Virus record (IMG/VR): IMGVR_UViG_3300049629_001293
Span: 1 to 64,000 of that record
Length of the DNA stretch: 64,000 nt
Direction: 5' to 3' (one strand)
From: a virus
Shown here: positions 7,589 through 16,144 of the stretch, piece by piece
Layout: each line of letters begins with the position of its first letter
How positions within the stretch are numbered: the first letter of the stretch is position 1
The notes under the pieces: generated by a model
Seen by the model: only the letters and a program-made list of their open reading frames with translations
Database searches by the model: none
Told to the model about the DNA's origin: nothing
Translations under genes and position numbers: made by a program

Positions 7589-7801
7589 ATGGGAGATATT
7601 AAAATCTTTAACAAAGATGGTTTTCTAAATTTCGTGGAAGGTAATCTAGCGTCTGCCGAGGATTATAAAAAAGCAGATCGGTGTCAAGGATCTGTTTTTG
7701 AAGCACTGAAACCAGGCTATTTAGTAGAACTCCAAGATGGAATATTTGTTTTAAATAAAGACATGGATATTCGGCGCGAGGTCAGTTGTGGCGATATATG
7801 A
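7589..7801 (+). CDS. hypothetical protein
   Basis: 70 aa, start at ATG 7589 preceded by a very strong AGGAGG at 7570. Small acidic globular protein (DIKIFNKDGFLNFVEGNL...). Last gene of the left operon, 19 bases before the terminator. No recognised family. Confidence 0.65.
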   Translation: MGDIKIFNKDGFLNFVEGNLASAEDYKKADRCQGSVFEALKPGYLVELQDGIFVLNKDMDIRREVSCGDI

Positions 7802-7819
7802 TTAATAGCTAAATATAAA

Positions 7820-7856
7820 CCCCGTCCAAAATACTGATGGACGGGGTTTTGTTTTT
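7820..7856 (+). terminator. rho-independent terminator
   Basis: Perfect 8-bp GC-rich stem CCCCGTCC (7820-7827) / GGACGGGG (7839-7846) followed by TTTTGTTTTT. Ends the left + strand operon. Confidence 0.9.
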
Positions 7857-7911
7857 ATGGATTAACTACCGACTGCGCTAGAACTGAGTACGGAATTGAT
7901 TTATCCTTTCG

Positions 7912-8217
7912 TCAAACTAATTCTAATTCGTGAATTCTTGCCGACAAATCTTTAGTCCATTTTTCCCAGTCGTGGGTTTGACCATATTTGGATCGAAAAT
8001 AATCATGCTCTGACTGAATCAGAGAAATTAGATTATTAGGGAAGCACCCATCAACCCCAAATGCTGACACGGGGAACCCTTCGGGATTGTATTCGGGGCT
8101 GTATTGATAAGTTGTCGCCATTAACGAGATGGCATCCCCAGATACTTTAAACACGGGAGTATTCCAGTTTTCTTTGAATTTTGCTCTCATTAAGTCAATT
8201 GCTGTGTAACTATCCAT
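7912..8217 (-). CDS. hypothetical protein
   Basis: 101 aa, reading leftwards, with GGAGA 8 bases before the start. Aromatic-rich sequence with YQYSPEYNPEGFPVSAFGVDG in the middle and an amphipathic C-terminus. Convergent with the left operon. No recognised family. Confidence 0.6.
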   Translation of the reverse strand: MDSYTAIDLMRAKFKENWNTPVFKVSGDAISLMATTYQYSPEYNPEGFPVSAFGVDGCFPNNLISLIQSEHDYFRSKYGQTHDWEKWTKDLSARIHELELV

Positions 8218-8283
8218 GATTTTGTCTCCGAGTGTTTAACCTTGACCTGTTACTAATATCCCATAGGTCTTAAAGAATGAATG

Positions 8284-8523
8284 TCAAGCCTTTTCCAGAA
8301 ATTTTTTATAGATTTCCTGAAACTCGGACGGTGACAGCATCCCACGCCCTAACCTCTCTATGAGTTCGGCACGAGACAAGCCAAAGGACGCTGACAGGAC
8401 TTTAAGACCGTCCCACGCGACATCGGTGATGTTTATGCCCTTAGAAGTTTTGATTGTGGCGTAGTCACGGGGTTTCCCTCTGCCTCTTTTTGTGTCCATA
8501 ATTATTTTAATTTGGGTTGACAT
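8284..8523 (-). CDS. small ribbon-helix-helix-like regulator
   Basis: 79 aa. A basic N-terminus (KRGRGKPRDYATIK) is followed by a strand-helix-helix pattern (WDGLKVLSASFGLSRAELIERLGRG), as in small cyanobacterial ribbon-helix-helix-like DNA-binding proteins. Divergently placed from the gene at 8572, so it may control the shared 49-base promoter region. The fold call is by pattern only. Confidence 0.55.
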   Translation of the reverse strand: MSTQIKIIMDTKRGRGKPRDYATIKTSKGINITDVAWDGLKVLSASFGLSRAELIERLGRGMLSPSEFQEIYKKFLEKA

Positions 8524-8571
8524 ATTTATTATAACCTGTGCTATGATTATATTATATCACGGGAGGATTAT

Positions 8572-8883
8572 ATGACCGAGCGTAAACAGTGGGCAGGGTT
8601 TTGGGAATACTCTGGAGTTGGAGGCGGTGGAGCCGACAAGGGAAACCCAAACAAATATGGATATCCGATGGAGTTAATCCGTTGGTTGTCAAATCATTAT
8701 CAACAATTCCGATCTTGGAATGTTGAAATTAAAATCGGGGCTCCCCATCATCTTGATGGAAAATTTGGGAAAAATCTCAAGGTTGGAGCCATCAAAGAAG
8801 TTTGGGAACAAGCCAAGCAGGAATTTGAATTAGCAAAAAACAAAGGAGAATCATGGGTGAAGCAAAGCGACGGAAACAGTTAA
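8572..8883 (+). CDS. hypothetical protein
   Basis: 103 aa with a strong GGGAGG ribosome-binding site. Gly-rich start (GVGGGGADKG), then Trp-rich segments and a charged C-terminal helix. Overlaps the next gene by 31 bases. No recognised family. Confidence 0.6.
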   Translation: MTERKQWAGFWEYSGVGGGGADKGNPNKYGYPMELIRWLSNHYQQFRSWNVEIKIGAPHHLDGKFGKNLKVGAIKEVWEQAKQEFELAKNKGESWVKQSDGNS

Positions 8884-9278
8884 ATCCTGAAGGGTTTAGG
8901 AAAGTCTCAGCAACTATCGACGGCAAAAAGTTATTAGTTGACCATTTGAAAATTGAAAGTTATTTTACCGACCCCGATCTAATTGATTGGGTTGAAAACT
9001 TGCTGCCAGACACTTGTAAGAAAAAATTAAGGATTAGAGTACCGAATACATTGACAGGGCTTGGATCTGCCATAGTAAAAGGGAAAGATCCCAAGAAACT
9101 TTATGCAGGGTGGGAACCCAAAATATCAAGGGTTCCATACATGGGATTCCGGCTCTCAAGTGGAAGATTATGGGTCAATCCTAGTTACCCAGGACTACCC
9201 CCTGATTGTAATATTTTGGAATCATGGGTTGATCTCGAAAACCATGTCCCGATCTGGCACAAGTCCATCTGGGATTAG
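8853..9278 (+). CDS. hypothetical protein with MGEAKRRK N-terminus
   Basis: 141 aa. The basic start MGEAKRRK is common to many small phage and plasmid proteins, and AAAGGAGAATC precedes the start. The globular part contains Trp/Pro-rich motifs (LWVNPSYPGLPPDCN). Coupled to the upstream gene by overlap. Function unknown. Confidence 0.65.
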   Translation: MGEAKRRKQLNPEGFRKVSATIDGKKLLVDHLKIESYFTDPDLIDWVENLLPDTCKKKLRIRVPNTLTGLGSAIVKGKDPKKLYAGWEPKISRVPYMGFRLSSGRLWVNPSYPGLPPDCNILESWVDLENHVPIWHKSIWD

Positions 9279-9395
9279 GTTACAAAATTTTATAAGCAAA
9301 TCCGTCCGATTGTGCTTATAATAGAAAAACGGTCGGGGTGAAAACTTTCTTCTGTTTTCGCCTTGTCGTGTCCCACCAGTTATAGGAAGATTGAT

Positions 9396-9515
9396 ATGAA
9401 AATTCCCAAAGAAAAACCCCGTCCTGAGAAGACGGGGGATTCAAAAACACCAAGAGAACGAGTCGAAATCTTTTTTAAAAACAGCAAGGACAAAAGCCAA
9501 TTCATTAAAGTATAA
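9396..9515 (+). CDS. putative basic 39-aa peptide
   Basis: ATG at 9396 with AGGAAGA upstream, stop at 9513-9515. Basic peptide ending in a helical segment (RERVEIFFKNSKDKSQFIKV). A hairpin with stem CCCCGTC/GACGGGG (9417-9439) lies within the frame and would also act as a leftward terminator. The 352-base gap 9279-9630 holds nothing else I can support. Confidence 0.35.
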   Translation: MKIPKEKPRPEKTGDSKTPRERVEIFFKNSKDKSQFIKV

Positions 9516-9630
9516 CAAAGATATCTTGAAAAAACAAGAGTCTTTGCAAAATATTTTATGAATTGGCGATCGCACGGTCAACTAACTCCTTTTCAAACTT
9601 AAACCCCACGATACTAGAGGGATCAACACT

Positions 9631-12600
9631 ATGATTATTCAAAGACATCGAGACGAGTTCCTGGCTTCAGCTATTCATCCCCATATTATCGACTTAAACT
9701 TTGAGTCACTCAAGGGACAGGATGCTCTTGAAGCCGTATTATACGGGGAGATGGAAGCTCTAGGGAAAAAATCACCCCACTCGCTTCAGTACACCACAAC
9801 CCCCCTCAAGAGGCTTTTTGAACGCTTCAAGCACCTAGAGGACGGGGGGTGGAGTTTTAGGGGCATTGATCCTCTCAACTGTTCCCAATATATGAAATGG
9901 GGATGTTTTAAAGCCGATAGACCTCGCTATAGTTTCAGCGACCTATTGAAGATGATTAAATACGAGCATCCGGGGAAAGTGCCTACACGAGCATTTTTCG
10001 TGGTGCCATCCTGGGAGATTGGGGTAAAAATAGCCATCAAAGCGGGTGAGCAGTATATTGAAAGCTACAAGTCCCGATGTCCGCAAGGGGACTTTGATTG
10101 GAGTGAGGGCGATCGCTACTTTTGGGAGTGGGCAATTGAGATCAACTTGCCAATCACGATCACCGAGGGGGCTAAGAAAGCAGCGTGCTTGATATCGGCG
10201 GGATACGCTTGCATCGGATTACCTGGGATTACTGGGGGAGTGCGGACTAGCCGAGAGGACGGTAACGGATTTAAGGAGAAGTGCGCTCCTTACCTGATTC
10301 CTGAGTTAGAGATTTTTGTGACGACAGGGCGACGGGTGAATATTGTTTTTGACCATGAAACAAAAATCAAAACCATTCGCAACGTCCAAAGGGAGATAAA
10401 TAAATTAGGTGAGCTTTTTCAGAAGGACAAACGGGATGTCCGTGTGATCAGTTTTCCTGGGCCAGAGAAGGGAGTTGATGATTTTATCATGGCGCATGGA
10501 GAAGAAGAATTTGATCTTCTATATAACAAGGCTCCTGATTATCGGATTTATCAATTCAACAGAGGGTGGCAACTAACCAAGACTCCGACATTGACCCTAA
10601 ACGTTCGATATTTGGGAGATTTACCCACTCCTACTACTGGGCCTGTTTTTATCTACTCAGGCATGGGAACAGGGAAAACTAAACGGCTAGAACCTATCGC
10701 CCAGGATGCTATTGCTAGTGGGCGGAGGGTTTTGGTGATTACCCACAGGGTTGAACTTGGGCGGGCAATCTGCAATGCGGTGGGTGTGCCTTGGGTTGAG
10801 GAGTGCAAGGGAAGCATTGAGGGGAAAAACCTGGGGTACGGGTTGTGTGTAGATAGTTTACACCCACTGAGCCAAGCCAATTTTAACCCAGAGGATTGGG
10901 AGGGTGCGGTGGTGATCATAGATGAAGTTGAGCAAGTCCTTTGGCATTTGTTCAATTCAACAACCTGTGCCGAAAAACGGACAGCAATCCTTTCAAGTCT
11001 GGAAACGTTACTGAAAAGCGTTCTAACAACGGGAGGATTATTAATTGCCCAAGATGCCGACCTTTCAAATTACTCAATTGACTACCTTACGGAATTGTCG
11101 GGGATTGAAAATCTGGAACCCTACATTGTCGTCAATAAATACAAAGGAAACGGGCGCAAGGTTCGTTTCTATAGCCATAAAGTCGAAGCACTCTATAAAG
11201 AGATAGACAAGCAAATTCGTGAAGGCAAGCGAATGATAATCGTGGAGGATAGCCAAAAAGTTAAAGGCAAGTTCTCGGCAATCAATATGGAATCACACAT
11301 CCGCAAGAATCATCCCCACGTCCGTGTTATTCGGATTGACTCGGAGACTGTATCAAATCCAAATCACCCGGCTTTTTGCTGTGCAAAAAACATTGACACG
11401 GTGATTGAATCGGGTCAATATGACGTTGTGATTGCTTCCCCCACAATCGGGACAGGTGTATCTATTGACCTCAAAGGCTATTTTCACAGCGTGTTTGGGC
11501 TTTTCAAGGGAGCGATCGCCACAAACGATGTCCTCCAGATGATGTCGCGGCTTCGGGACTTGGCGGCTGAATGGCATTTATGGTGCGCTCAATACGGGTG
11601 CAGCAAGGTTGGGAATGGGTCATCTGGCGCGCACGTCCTCCTTGAATCTCAAGATCGGGTGACTCGCAAGCATATCGAAATCTTAGAGAAATACGACAGG
11701 GCAGGATTTGATATCGACACCCAAACCGACACACGGCACACAAGTGCATGGGCTAAGTATGCGGCACGAATCAACGCAGGGCAGTGGAAATACCGAGAAA
11801 CGGTTCTTTACCTATTGAAACAGGAAGGGCATGATGTTTCCAATTCGGATGATTCTCAAATGCGGTTTGACGAGGATAGATTAGCTTCTGAAGAAGCGAT
11901 CGCCCGACAAATGGGGGATTTAGAGAAAGCCGACGATATTCAATACGAACGGGGACGGATTGAAGTCATCACGGACGAGCTTGACAGTAAGATTCAGGTA
12001 ATCAAAGCCGAGGCGGAGGAGATTCGCACCCAGAATCGGGTGGCGAACGCCGAGGTAATCACGAACGCGGAGGATATTTCGTTCTCTAAATACGAGAAAC
12101 TGCAAGACAAGAAAGCCAAAACCCCAGAAGAACTGGCGGAGCAGCAAAAATACTACCTGAAGGACACATATAAAATAGATGTCACGCCAGAGCTTGTCTT
12201 AAAGGACGAGGACGGTTGGCTAAAACAGCTACGATTGCACTATTTCTATATGAATCCTGAGCAAGTTCATGATCGGGATGCCAATCACATCAAAAATGCG
12301 GTACAAAACGGGGATGGGCAAGTCCACCTGCCGGACATCAAACTTTATAGTGCCTGTGTTGAAATTCTCAAGTTGATGGAACTGGATCGATTCCTGAACG
12401 GAGAGGAATTTACTAATGAATCCGAATTGATCCAAAAACTAGGCAAAATCTTCAAGGAACAGGGGCGAGAGATTCGGGAATATTTTAAGGTAGGGCCGAC
12501 AGGCTTGACCCCGATTGCTCAGATCAACCGATTTTTCAAAGATACTATTGGACTAAGAATGTCTGGGCGGCAAATCCGTGACGAGGAAGGGAATAGAACA

Positions 12601-13203
12601 AGAGCTTATTCCTTCAAAGGCTTTGAGGATGGACGTTCTGTGGTTTTTGAAGCCTGGGATAAAAATGTAGCCCAATATACCAATAACGAGATAATGGCTG
12701 TCACACCAAAACATAATAGAAGATTAATAAAAAACACTGACACCACTAATAAAATTCAGTGTGATCAAATTCAGTGTGATCATGGAGAAGAAGGAACACC
12801 CTTTCCAGTAGATATAAAGCGGGGGGAAGAAGCCCAGCAAGTAGCGATTTCATTGACCGAGCCAGAAGAAGCTCAAAACACTCCCAAAGATTGGCAAAAT
12901 CAGGGGAGTGCGGTGGGTTCCGGTACTTTGGTAGAGGCGGTGTCGAATAGTTGGAAGGGTGTTGTGCGGCTGGTTAAGTCGGTCTTCCCTGAATGTTGGG
13001 TAGCTAAGTATGAAGTCAGCTTCCTAAAACGAAACCTCTTGCTAGAGACAGCAGGGAAGGCATTTACAATCGACTCACCCACCGCACAATGGGTTCATAA
13101 CGCATTAGACCCCGATGGTGGTGCATGGGCTTTCCAGGGCTACATAGAGGGCAGTACGCAGATGTACACAATCCCTCTGGGATGCCTGGATTTCAATCCA
13201 TAA
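9631..13203 (+). CDS. CyRepA1-family replication protein (primase-like plus helicase)
   Basis: 1190 aa. The N-terminal third carries the DUF3854-type region typical of cyanobacterial plasmid replication proteins (PITITEGAKKAACLISAGYA, then GLPGITGG, at about 175-205). A helicase core follows with P-loop GMGTGKT (about 345), Walker B VVIIDEVE (about 428) and later motifs SPTIGTGVSID (about 602) and MMSRLRD (about 635). The C-terminal 500 residues are charged and helical. The protein would recognise the origin, unwind and prime. Ten iterons start 10 bases after its stop, matching a rep-ori unit. Codons near 12690-12780 contain a segment duplicated at 30.73-30.84 kb. Confidence 0.88.
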   Translation: MIIQRHRDEFLASAIHPHIIDLNFESLKGQDALEAVLYGEMEALGKKSPHSLQYTTTPLKRLFERFKHLEDGGWSFRGIDPLNCSQYMKWGCFKADRPRYSFSDLLKMIKYEHPGKVPTRAFFVVPSWEIGVKIAIKAGEQYIESYKSRCPQGDFDWSEGDRYFWEWAIEINLPITITEGAKKAACLISAGYACIGLPGITGGVRTSREDGNGFKEKCAPYLIPELEIFVTTGRRVNIVFDHETKIKTIRNVQREINKLGELFQKDKRDVRVISFPGPEKGVDDFIMAHGEEEFDLLYNKAPDYRIYQFNRGWQLTKTPTLTLNVRYLGDLPTPTTGPVFIYSGMGTGKTKRLEPIAQDAIASGRRVLVITHRVELGRAICNAVGVPWVEECKGSIEGKNLGYGLCVDSLHPLSQANFNPEDWEGAVVIIDEVEQVLWHLFNSTTCAEKRTAILSSLETLLKSVLTTGGLLIAQDADLSNYSIDYLTELSGIENLEPYIVVNKYKGNGRKVRFYSHKVEALYKEIDKQIREGKRMIIVEDSQKVKGKFSAINMESHIRKNHPHVRVIRIDSETVSNPNHPAFCCAKNIDTVIESGQYDVVIASPTIGTGVSIDLKGYFHSVFGLFKGAIATNDVLQMMSRLRDLAAEWHLWCAQYGCSKVGNGSSGAHVLLESQDRVTRKHIEILEKYDRAGFDIDTQTDTRHTSAWAKYAARINAGQWKYRETVLYLLKQEGHDVSNSDDSQMRFDEDRLASEEAIARQMGDLEKADDIQYERGRIEVITDELDSKIQVIKAEAEEIRTQNRVANAEVITNAEDISFSKYEKLQDKKAKTPEELAEQQKYYLKDTYKIDVTPELVLKDEDGWLKQLRLHYFYMNPEQVHDRDANHIKNAVQNGDGQVHLPDIKLYSACVEILKLMELDRFLNGEEFTNESELIQKLGKIFKEQGREIREYFKVGPTGLTPIAQINRFFKDTIGLRMSGRQIRDEEGNRTRAYSFKGFEDGRSVVFEAWDKNVAQYTNNEIMAVTPKHNRRLIKNTDTTNKIQCDQIQCDHGEEGTPFPVDIKRGEEAQQVAISLTEPEEAQNTPKDWQNQGSAVGSGTLVEAVSNSWKGVVRLVKSVFPECWVAKYEVSFLKRNLLLETAGKAFTIDSPTAQWVHNALDPDGGAWAFQGYIEGSTQMYTIPLGCLDFNP
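12755..12781 (+). repeat. two ATTCAGTGTGATC repeats inside the rep gene
   Basis: Two direct copies of AATTCAGTGTGATCA at a 14-base period inside the coding sequence (KIQCDQIQCD). The same motif (as TGTCACACTGAATT) recurs in the intergenic region at 30.7-31.1 kb, so these are probably protein-binding sites as well as codons. Confidence 0.6.
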
Positions 13204-13212
13204 AATAGGCAA

Positions 13213-13322
13213 TATTGTCCTGATATTGTCCTGATATTGTCCTGATATTGTCCTGATATTGTCCTGATATTGTCCTGATATTGTCCTGATATTGTCCTGA
13301 TATTGTCCTGATATTGTCCTGC
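13213..13322 (+). repeat. ten 11-bp iterons, putative replication origin
   Basis: Ten head-to-tail copies of TATTGTCCTGA (nine perfect, the last 10 of 11) start just after the rep stop. The 11-base period puts each copy on the same face of the helix, as in iteron origins. The following sequence (13355-13390) is AT-rich, suitable for opening. Open frames read through the repeats are artefacts of the periodicity. Confidence 0.85.
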
Positions 13323-13540
13323 CCACAAAATCAGAATCAAAAAGGACATCGCAACACCTCAAAAAATATTTTCAGAAAACGCTTGACATATTCTGGATAT
13401 CTGTATTCGTGTGTTCCATTCTAACCTTTTTTGATTTTAACTATTGATCCACCACCCGATTTGACGATATTTGGCTATAGGATCGTTTTTGTTGAGCGGT
13501 GGCTTGCCAACTAAAAGCCTTACAAAAGCGAAGATAAAGA
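13323..13540. other. AT-rich region beside the iterons
   Basis: No gene. It contains an A/T block (CAAAAAATATTTTCAG) and a TTGACA box at 13383 in the same arrangement as the promoter family at 14593, but without a convincing -10. Candidate unwinding element of the origin. Confidence 0.4.
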
Positions 13541-13544
13541 ATAA

Positions 13545-13590
13545 AATAACACCAGAAGAGAATGTTTTTCCTGGTGTTATTCTTTATATT
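13545..13590. terminator. bidirectional terminator-like hairpin
   Basis: Long stem AATAACACCAG (13545-13555) / CTGGTGTTATT (13571-13581) flanked by A-rich and T-rich tracts. Lies 19 bases downstream of the methyltransferase stop on the - strand and probably ends that transcript. Confidence 0.65.
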
Positions 13591-13599
13591 TTGTTGGTT

Positions 13600-14334
13600 C
13601 TATTTAGAAAGAATGATTATTTTCCCCCCGACGTTAGTTCCGCTTTCTTTGAATGCTCCCTGCTCAATATCTAAGACTTCCGCATCATTCTCGTCTAGGA
13701 ATTGAATAAACTGGATCTGTTTCCGTTGACTCCCGTTAAACCAGGACGTAGAACAAATCGAAACCAACCGACCACCATCATTTAAACAGTCCCACATCTT
13801 TAGGATATGGTCAATATCCTGATTTTTGGTAAATGGAGGATTGGCAATAATCCGGTCATACTTCCCCTCGCTATGATTCAGAAAATCGTCTCCTAGTAAA
13901 TTGAATTTGAGCTTGGTTTTTTTTAGGATAATGCGATTAACCTCCATCAACTCGTAGCAGTCCACCCTTACATTACAAATGGCGTTTATCGCCCGAATGA
14001 TGGCTCCTTGTCCGGCGCTCGGCTCTAATATTGAATGGTTATTATCAACCTTCGCTAGTTCAACCAAGTAGTTAGCGAGTGGGGCAGGGGTTCCAAAAAA
14101 CTGAAATTCTTTCTTGAGATTGCGATCGCCACCATTGGCAATTTCGCTTAATAATTCAGTTGGATCAGTTAAGAAAACAAATCCTTGAACTTTCCCTCCT
14201 TTCCACTTGCCACCGATTAAATTAAGGGATTTGGCAACTTCCAGATAAAGTTTTCTTTCTAACTGGTCTTCTGGGAGTTTGACGATATTCCCGTCAACGG
14301 TACATTTAGACAAAATATCTTCTTTCGTGGTCAT
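13600..14334 (-). CDS. N6-adenine DNA methyltransferase (class I SAM-dependent)
   Basis: 244 aa. SAM-binding motif I EPSAGQG (104-110) and catalytic motif IV IIANPPF (162-168) identify an adenine-N6 methyltransferase. The first 80 residues form a small accessory domain that could read the target. No restriction partner is adjacent, so an orphan role in shielding phage or plasmid DNA or in regulation is likely. AAGGAATT precedes the start. Confidence 0.82.
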   Translation of the reverse strand: MTTKEDILSKCTVDGNIVKLPEDQLERKLYLEVAKSLNLIGGKWKGGKVQGFVFLTDPTELLSEIANGGDRNLKKEFQFFGTPAPLANYLVELAKVDNNHSILEPSAGQGAIIRAINAICNVRVDCYELMEVNRIILKKTKLKFNLLGDDFLNHSEGKYDRIIANPPFTKNQDIDHILKMWDCLNDGGRLVSICSTSWFNGSQRKQIQFIQFLDENDAEVLDIEQGAFKESGTNVGGKIIILSK

Positions 14335-14592
14335 AATTCCTTATGGTTCCTACTCTTTGTTGTTGGATTAGGGGTTATTCCCTATTGCTCCAATTATAAC
14401 TTAAACCCGATGAATTATCAATGACAACACCACAAGAACAAAAAGAGTGACTAGCAGGGGTTGGGTTTCGCGTGTTACGGGGTGATTAGGCTTTTTGGAT
14501 GGCAGTCCCACAAAAATCCCTTACAAGAATAAGCCCAGACACCGGACACACAGGGACTTTCAGGGATTTCTAAAAATTCTTTTAGAAATCGC
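14335..14592. other. intergenic region with a GTGTAACAC-type motif
   Basis: No convincing gene. It contains GGTTTCGCGTGTTAC at 14464-14478, the exact reverse complement of 28976-28990, and an A/T block (TTCTAAAAATTCTTTTAG) just upstream of the promoter at 14593 that could be an UP element. Confidence 0.45.
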
Positions 14593-14621
14593 TTGACAAT
14601 TCCTATGGTTCGAGCTATAGT
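14593..14621 (+). promoter_or_regulatory. sigma70 promoter, CCTAGGG-type family
   Basis: TTGACA (14593-14598), 17-base spacer with TTCCTATGG, TATAGT (14616-14621), then a leader containing AAAGTAGAAAACAAA. Spacer and leader match promoters at 25438, 29866 and 31413. Serves the gene at 14712. Confidence 0.75.
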
Positions 14622-14711
14622 TAAAAAAGTAGAAAACAAAAGGCGAAACGGCTGGCTACCCTGCAAAAGTCACCAACCGAATCCCTCCACCTAACACAAG
14701 GCTTAAATACC

Positions 14712-15332
14712 ATGTTACACCAAACGAACCACTTAGTCAAACCCGAATACAGAAACAGAATAATTGTAGCCCAGGTTTTGACTTGGGACAATTACGGACA
14801 ACAAGAGGTGAGACCGGAAGATATCACACAGATGGCGATCAGCGATGGGATCTTAACCTACCGACTGGGGGCGAAAGCCCACCCCATAGGGGTTGATCAG
14901 TTCGACCGCTTCTGGAAAGCGATACAAGAAGCTAAAAAAGCCGAAGCCCAGAAACAAGCCCAAAAACAAGCCCAAAAACAAGCCCAGGAAGCAGCAACCG
15001 AACCCGAATGGAAAATTGAACACTCCTTTATAGACTTCGATGATACGGAAGTAGATGTAGTAAGCCGAACAATCAACGGGGTCAAAGAAACCCGGATGAT
15101 GTGGAAGGAAGACACACTTTACGACCTGGACTTTGCGATCCGCACAAGCTCAGGTGTGGTGGTCAAAGCCTCCTGGAAGTATGGACACCGCAATTCATGG
15201 TTAAACGCCTACCGAGGCCTCTGGACGGCCCGTAACCGCCAACGGAACGCGGAACGGGACGCTATTGAACAGATGGAAGCCGAACACGACGATGCCCGAT
15301 CCTACTGGGAAATGGCAGACGCAGCATATTAA
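14712..15332 (+). CDS. hypothetical protein with QKQA repeats
   Basis: 206 aa. The N-terminal domain (about 1-75) is followed by a helical linker with near-perfect four-residue repeats (EAQKQAQKQAQKQAQEA), then a second domain rich in Asp, Arg and Trp (YGHRNSWLNAYRGLWTARNR). Transcribed from the promoter at 14593. No recognised family; the repeat makes a long charged spacer helix likely. Confidence 0.65.
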   Translation: MLHQTNHLVKPEYRNRIIVAQVLTWDNYGQQEVRPEDITQMAISDGILTYRLGAKAHPIGVDQFDRFWKAIQEAKKAEAQKQAQKQAQKQAQEAATEPEWKIEHSFIDFDDTEVDVVSRTINGVKETRMMWKEDTLYDLDFAIRTSSGVVVKASWKYGHRNSWLNAYRGLWTARNRQRNAERDAIEQMEAEHDDARSYWEMADAAY

Positions 15333-15340
15333 AATCCGAG

Positions 15341-15359
15341 GGGGGATTTTTGCCCCCCA
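15341..15359 (+). terminator. G/C hairpin after the 14712 gene
   Basis: Stem GGGGGG (15341-15346) / CCCCCC (15354-15359) around ATTTTTG, 8 bases after the stop. There is no T-run, so it may be a stability or processing element like the other intergenic G-tract hairpins. Confidence 0.35.
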
Positions 15360-15392
15360 AGATAGCTAACTTAGAATCTTGAAAGGAGAAAC

Positions 15393-15641
15393 ATGAACGC
15401 ATCGGAAATTAGACACGCCTTTAATAATTATGACAAAGATTATTTAACCCTCCCTGATGGCGTGGAGCTATGGGGAACAAGAGATGGTGATTGGTGGGCT
15501 ACGGGGACTAAGTGGTTCCTTCTAAAAGGCAACTCAGTTATTTCAAGCCTTTACCAACCGCCTAATGACGATATGAAAGAGGCAAAACGCCTCCGCACTA
15601 AGTGGCTTAATGAACTAATGCGGAGTGGGGAAGGACTGTAA
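15393..15641 (+). CDS. hypothetical protein
   Basis: 82 aa with a strong AAAGGAGAAAC ribosome-binding site. Short, acidic-aromatic (WGTRDGDWWATGTKWF) with a basic C-terminal helix. No recognised family; part of a run of small + strand genes. Confidence 0.6.
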   Translation: MNASEIRHAFNNYDKDYLTLPDGVELWGTRDGDWWATGTKWFLLKGNSVISSLYQPPNDDMKEAKRLRTKWLNELMRSGEGL

Positions 15642-15691
15642 ACTCCCCTAGCCTTTCAAAAACAACACTACAAACGCAAGGAACTAAAACT

Positions 15692-16078
15692 ATGTCAGTA
15701 TTTATCGTTTCCGATAACCATATCAATACAATTCTGAGTTACGTTAACAACAGTCAAGGGCAAAAAAATTCATTGTTTAGTAGTTATAACTACAATGATT
15801 TGCTGAAAATTGGGAAAATGTTTATCGAAGCTAATATCGAGAGCTATGAAACTCGATACCCTAAAGAGAAAGTTGAAAGGTTTGAATATGAGCTAAAATT
15901 GTTCCCCGTCAATATCTCGGTGATGCAATTCATAAAATACATGAACTGCCTTGAATATCAATGCAATGAAGTTGAAAACTGGGAATCTACAGAAGCATCA
16001 AAACTGATAAATTGTTGGGTAAACTCGGCATACCAACATTTACCAGAATGGCAAGCCGCCAAATGGGAAATTGCTTAA
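15692..16078 (+). CDS. hypothetical protein
   Basis: 128 aa, mostly helical and soluble (FPVNISVMQFIKYMNCLEYQ). The last codons and stop (GGGAAATTGCTTAAT, 16064-16078) are duplicated in tandem immediately downstream (16080-16094), suggesting replication slippage at the gene end. No recognised family. Confidence 0.6.
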   Translation: MSVFIVSDNHINTILSYVNNSQGQKNSLFSSYNYNDLLKIGKMFIEANIESYETRYPKEKVERFEYELKLFPVNISVMQFIKYMNCLEYQCNEVENWESTEASKLINCWVNSAYQHLPEWQAAKWEIA

Positions 16079-16144
16079 TTGGGAAATTGCTTAATCATCA
16101 GTCATCGGTTATCAGTTAAAAACAATATAATCAACAGAGGAATC

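Noticed and set aside
13105-13362. Two - strand open frames with repeated DNIRTISGQYQ across the iterons
   Set aside because: They exist only because an 11-bp repeat has no stop codon in these frames; no ribosome-binding site or homology.
14475-14666. 63-aa - strand frame upstream of the gene at 14712
   Set aside because: Runs antisense through the promoter and leader at 14593; no ribosome-binding site or homology.
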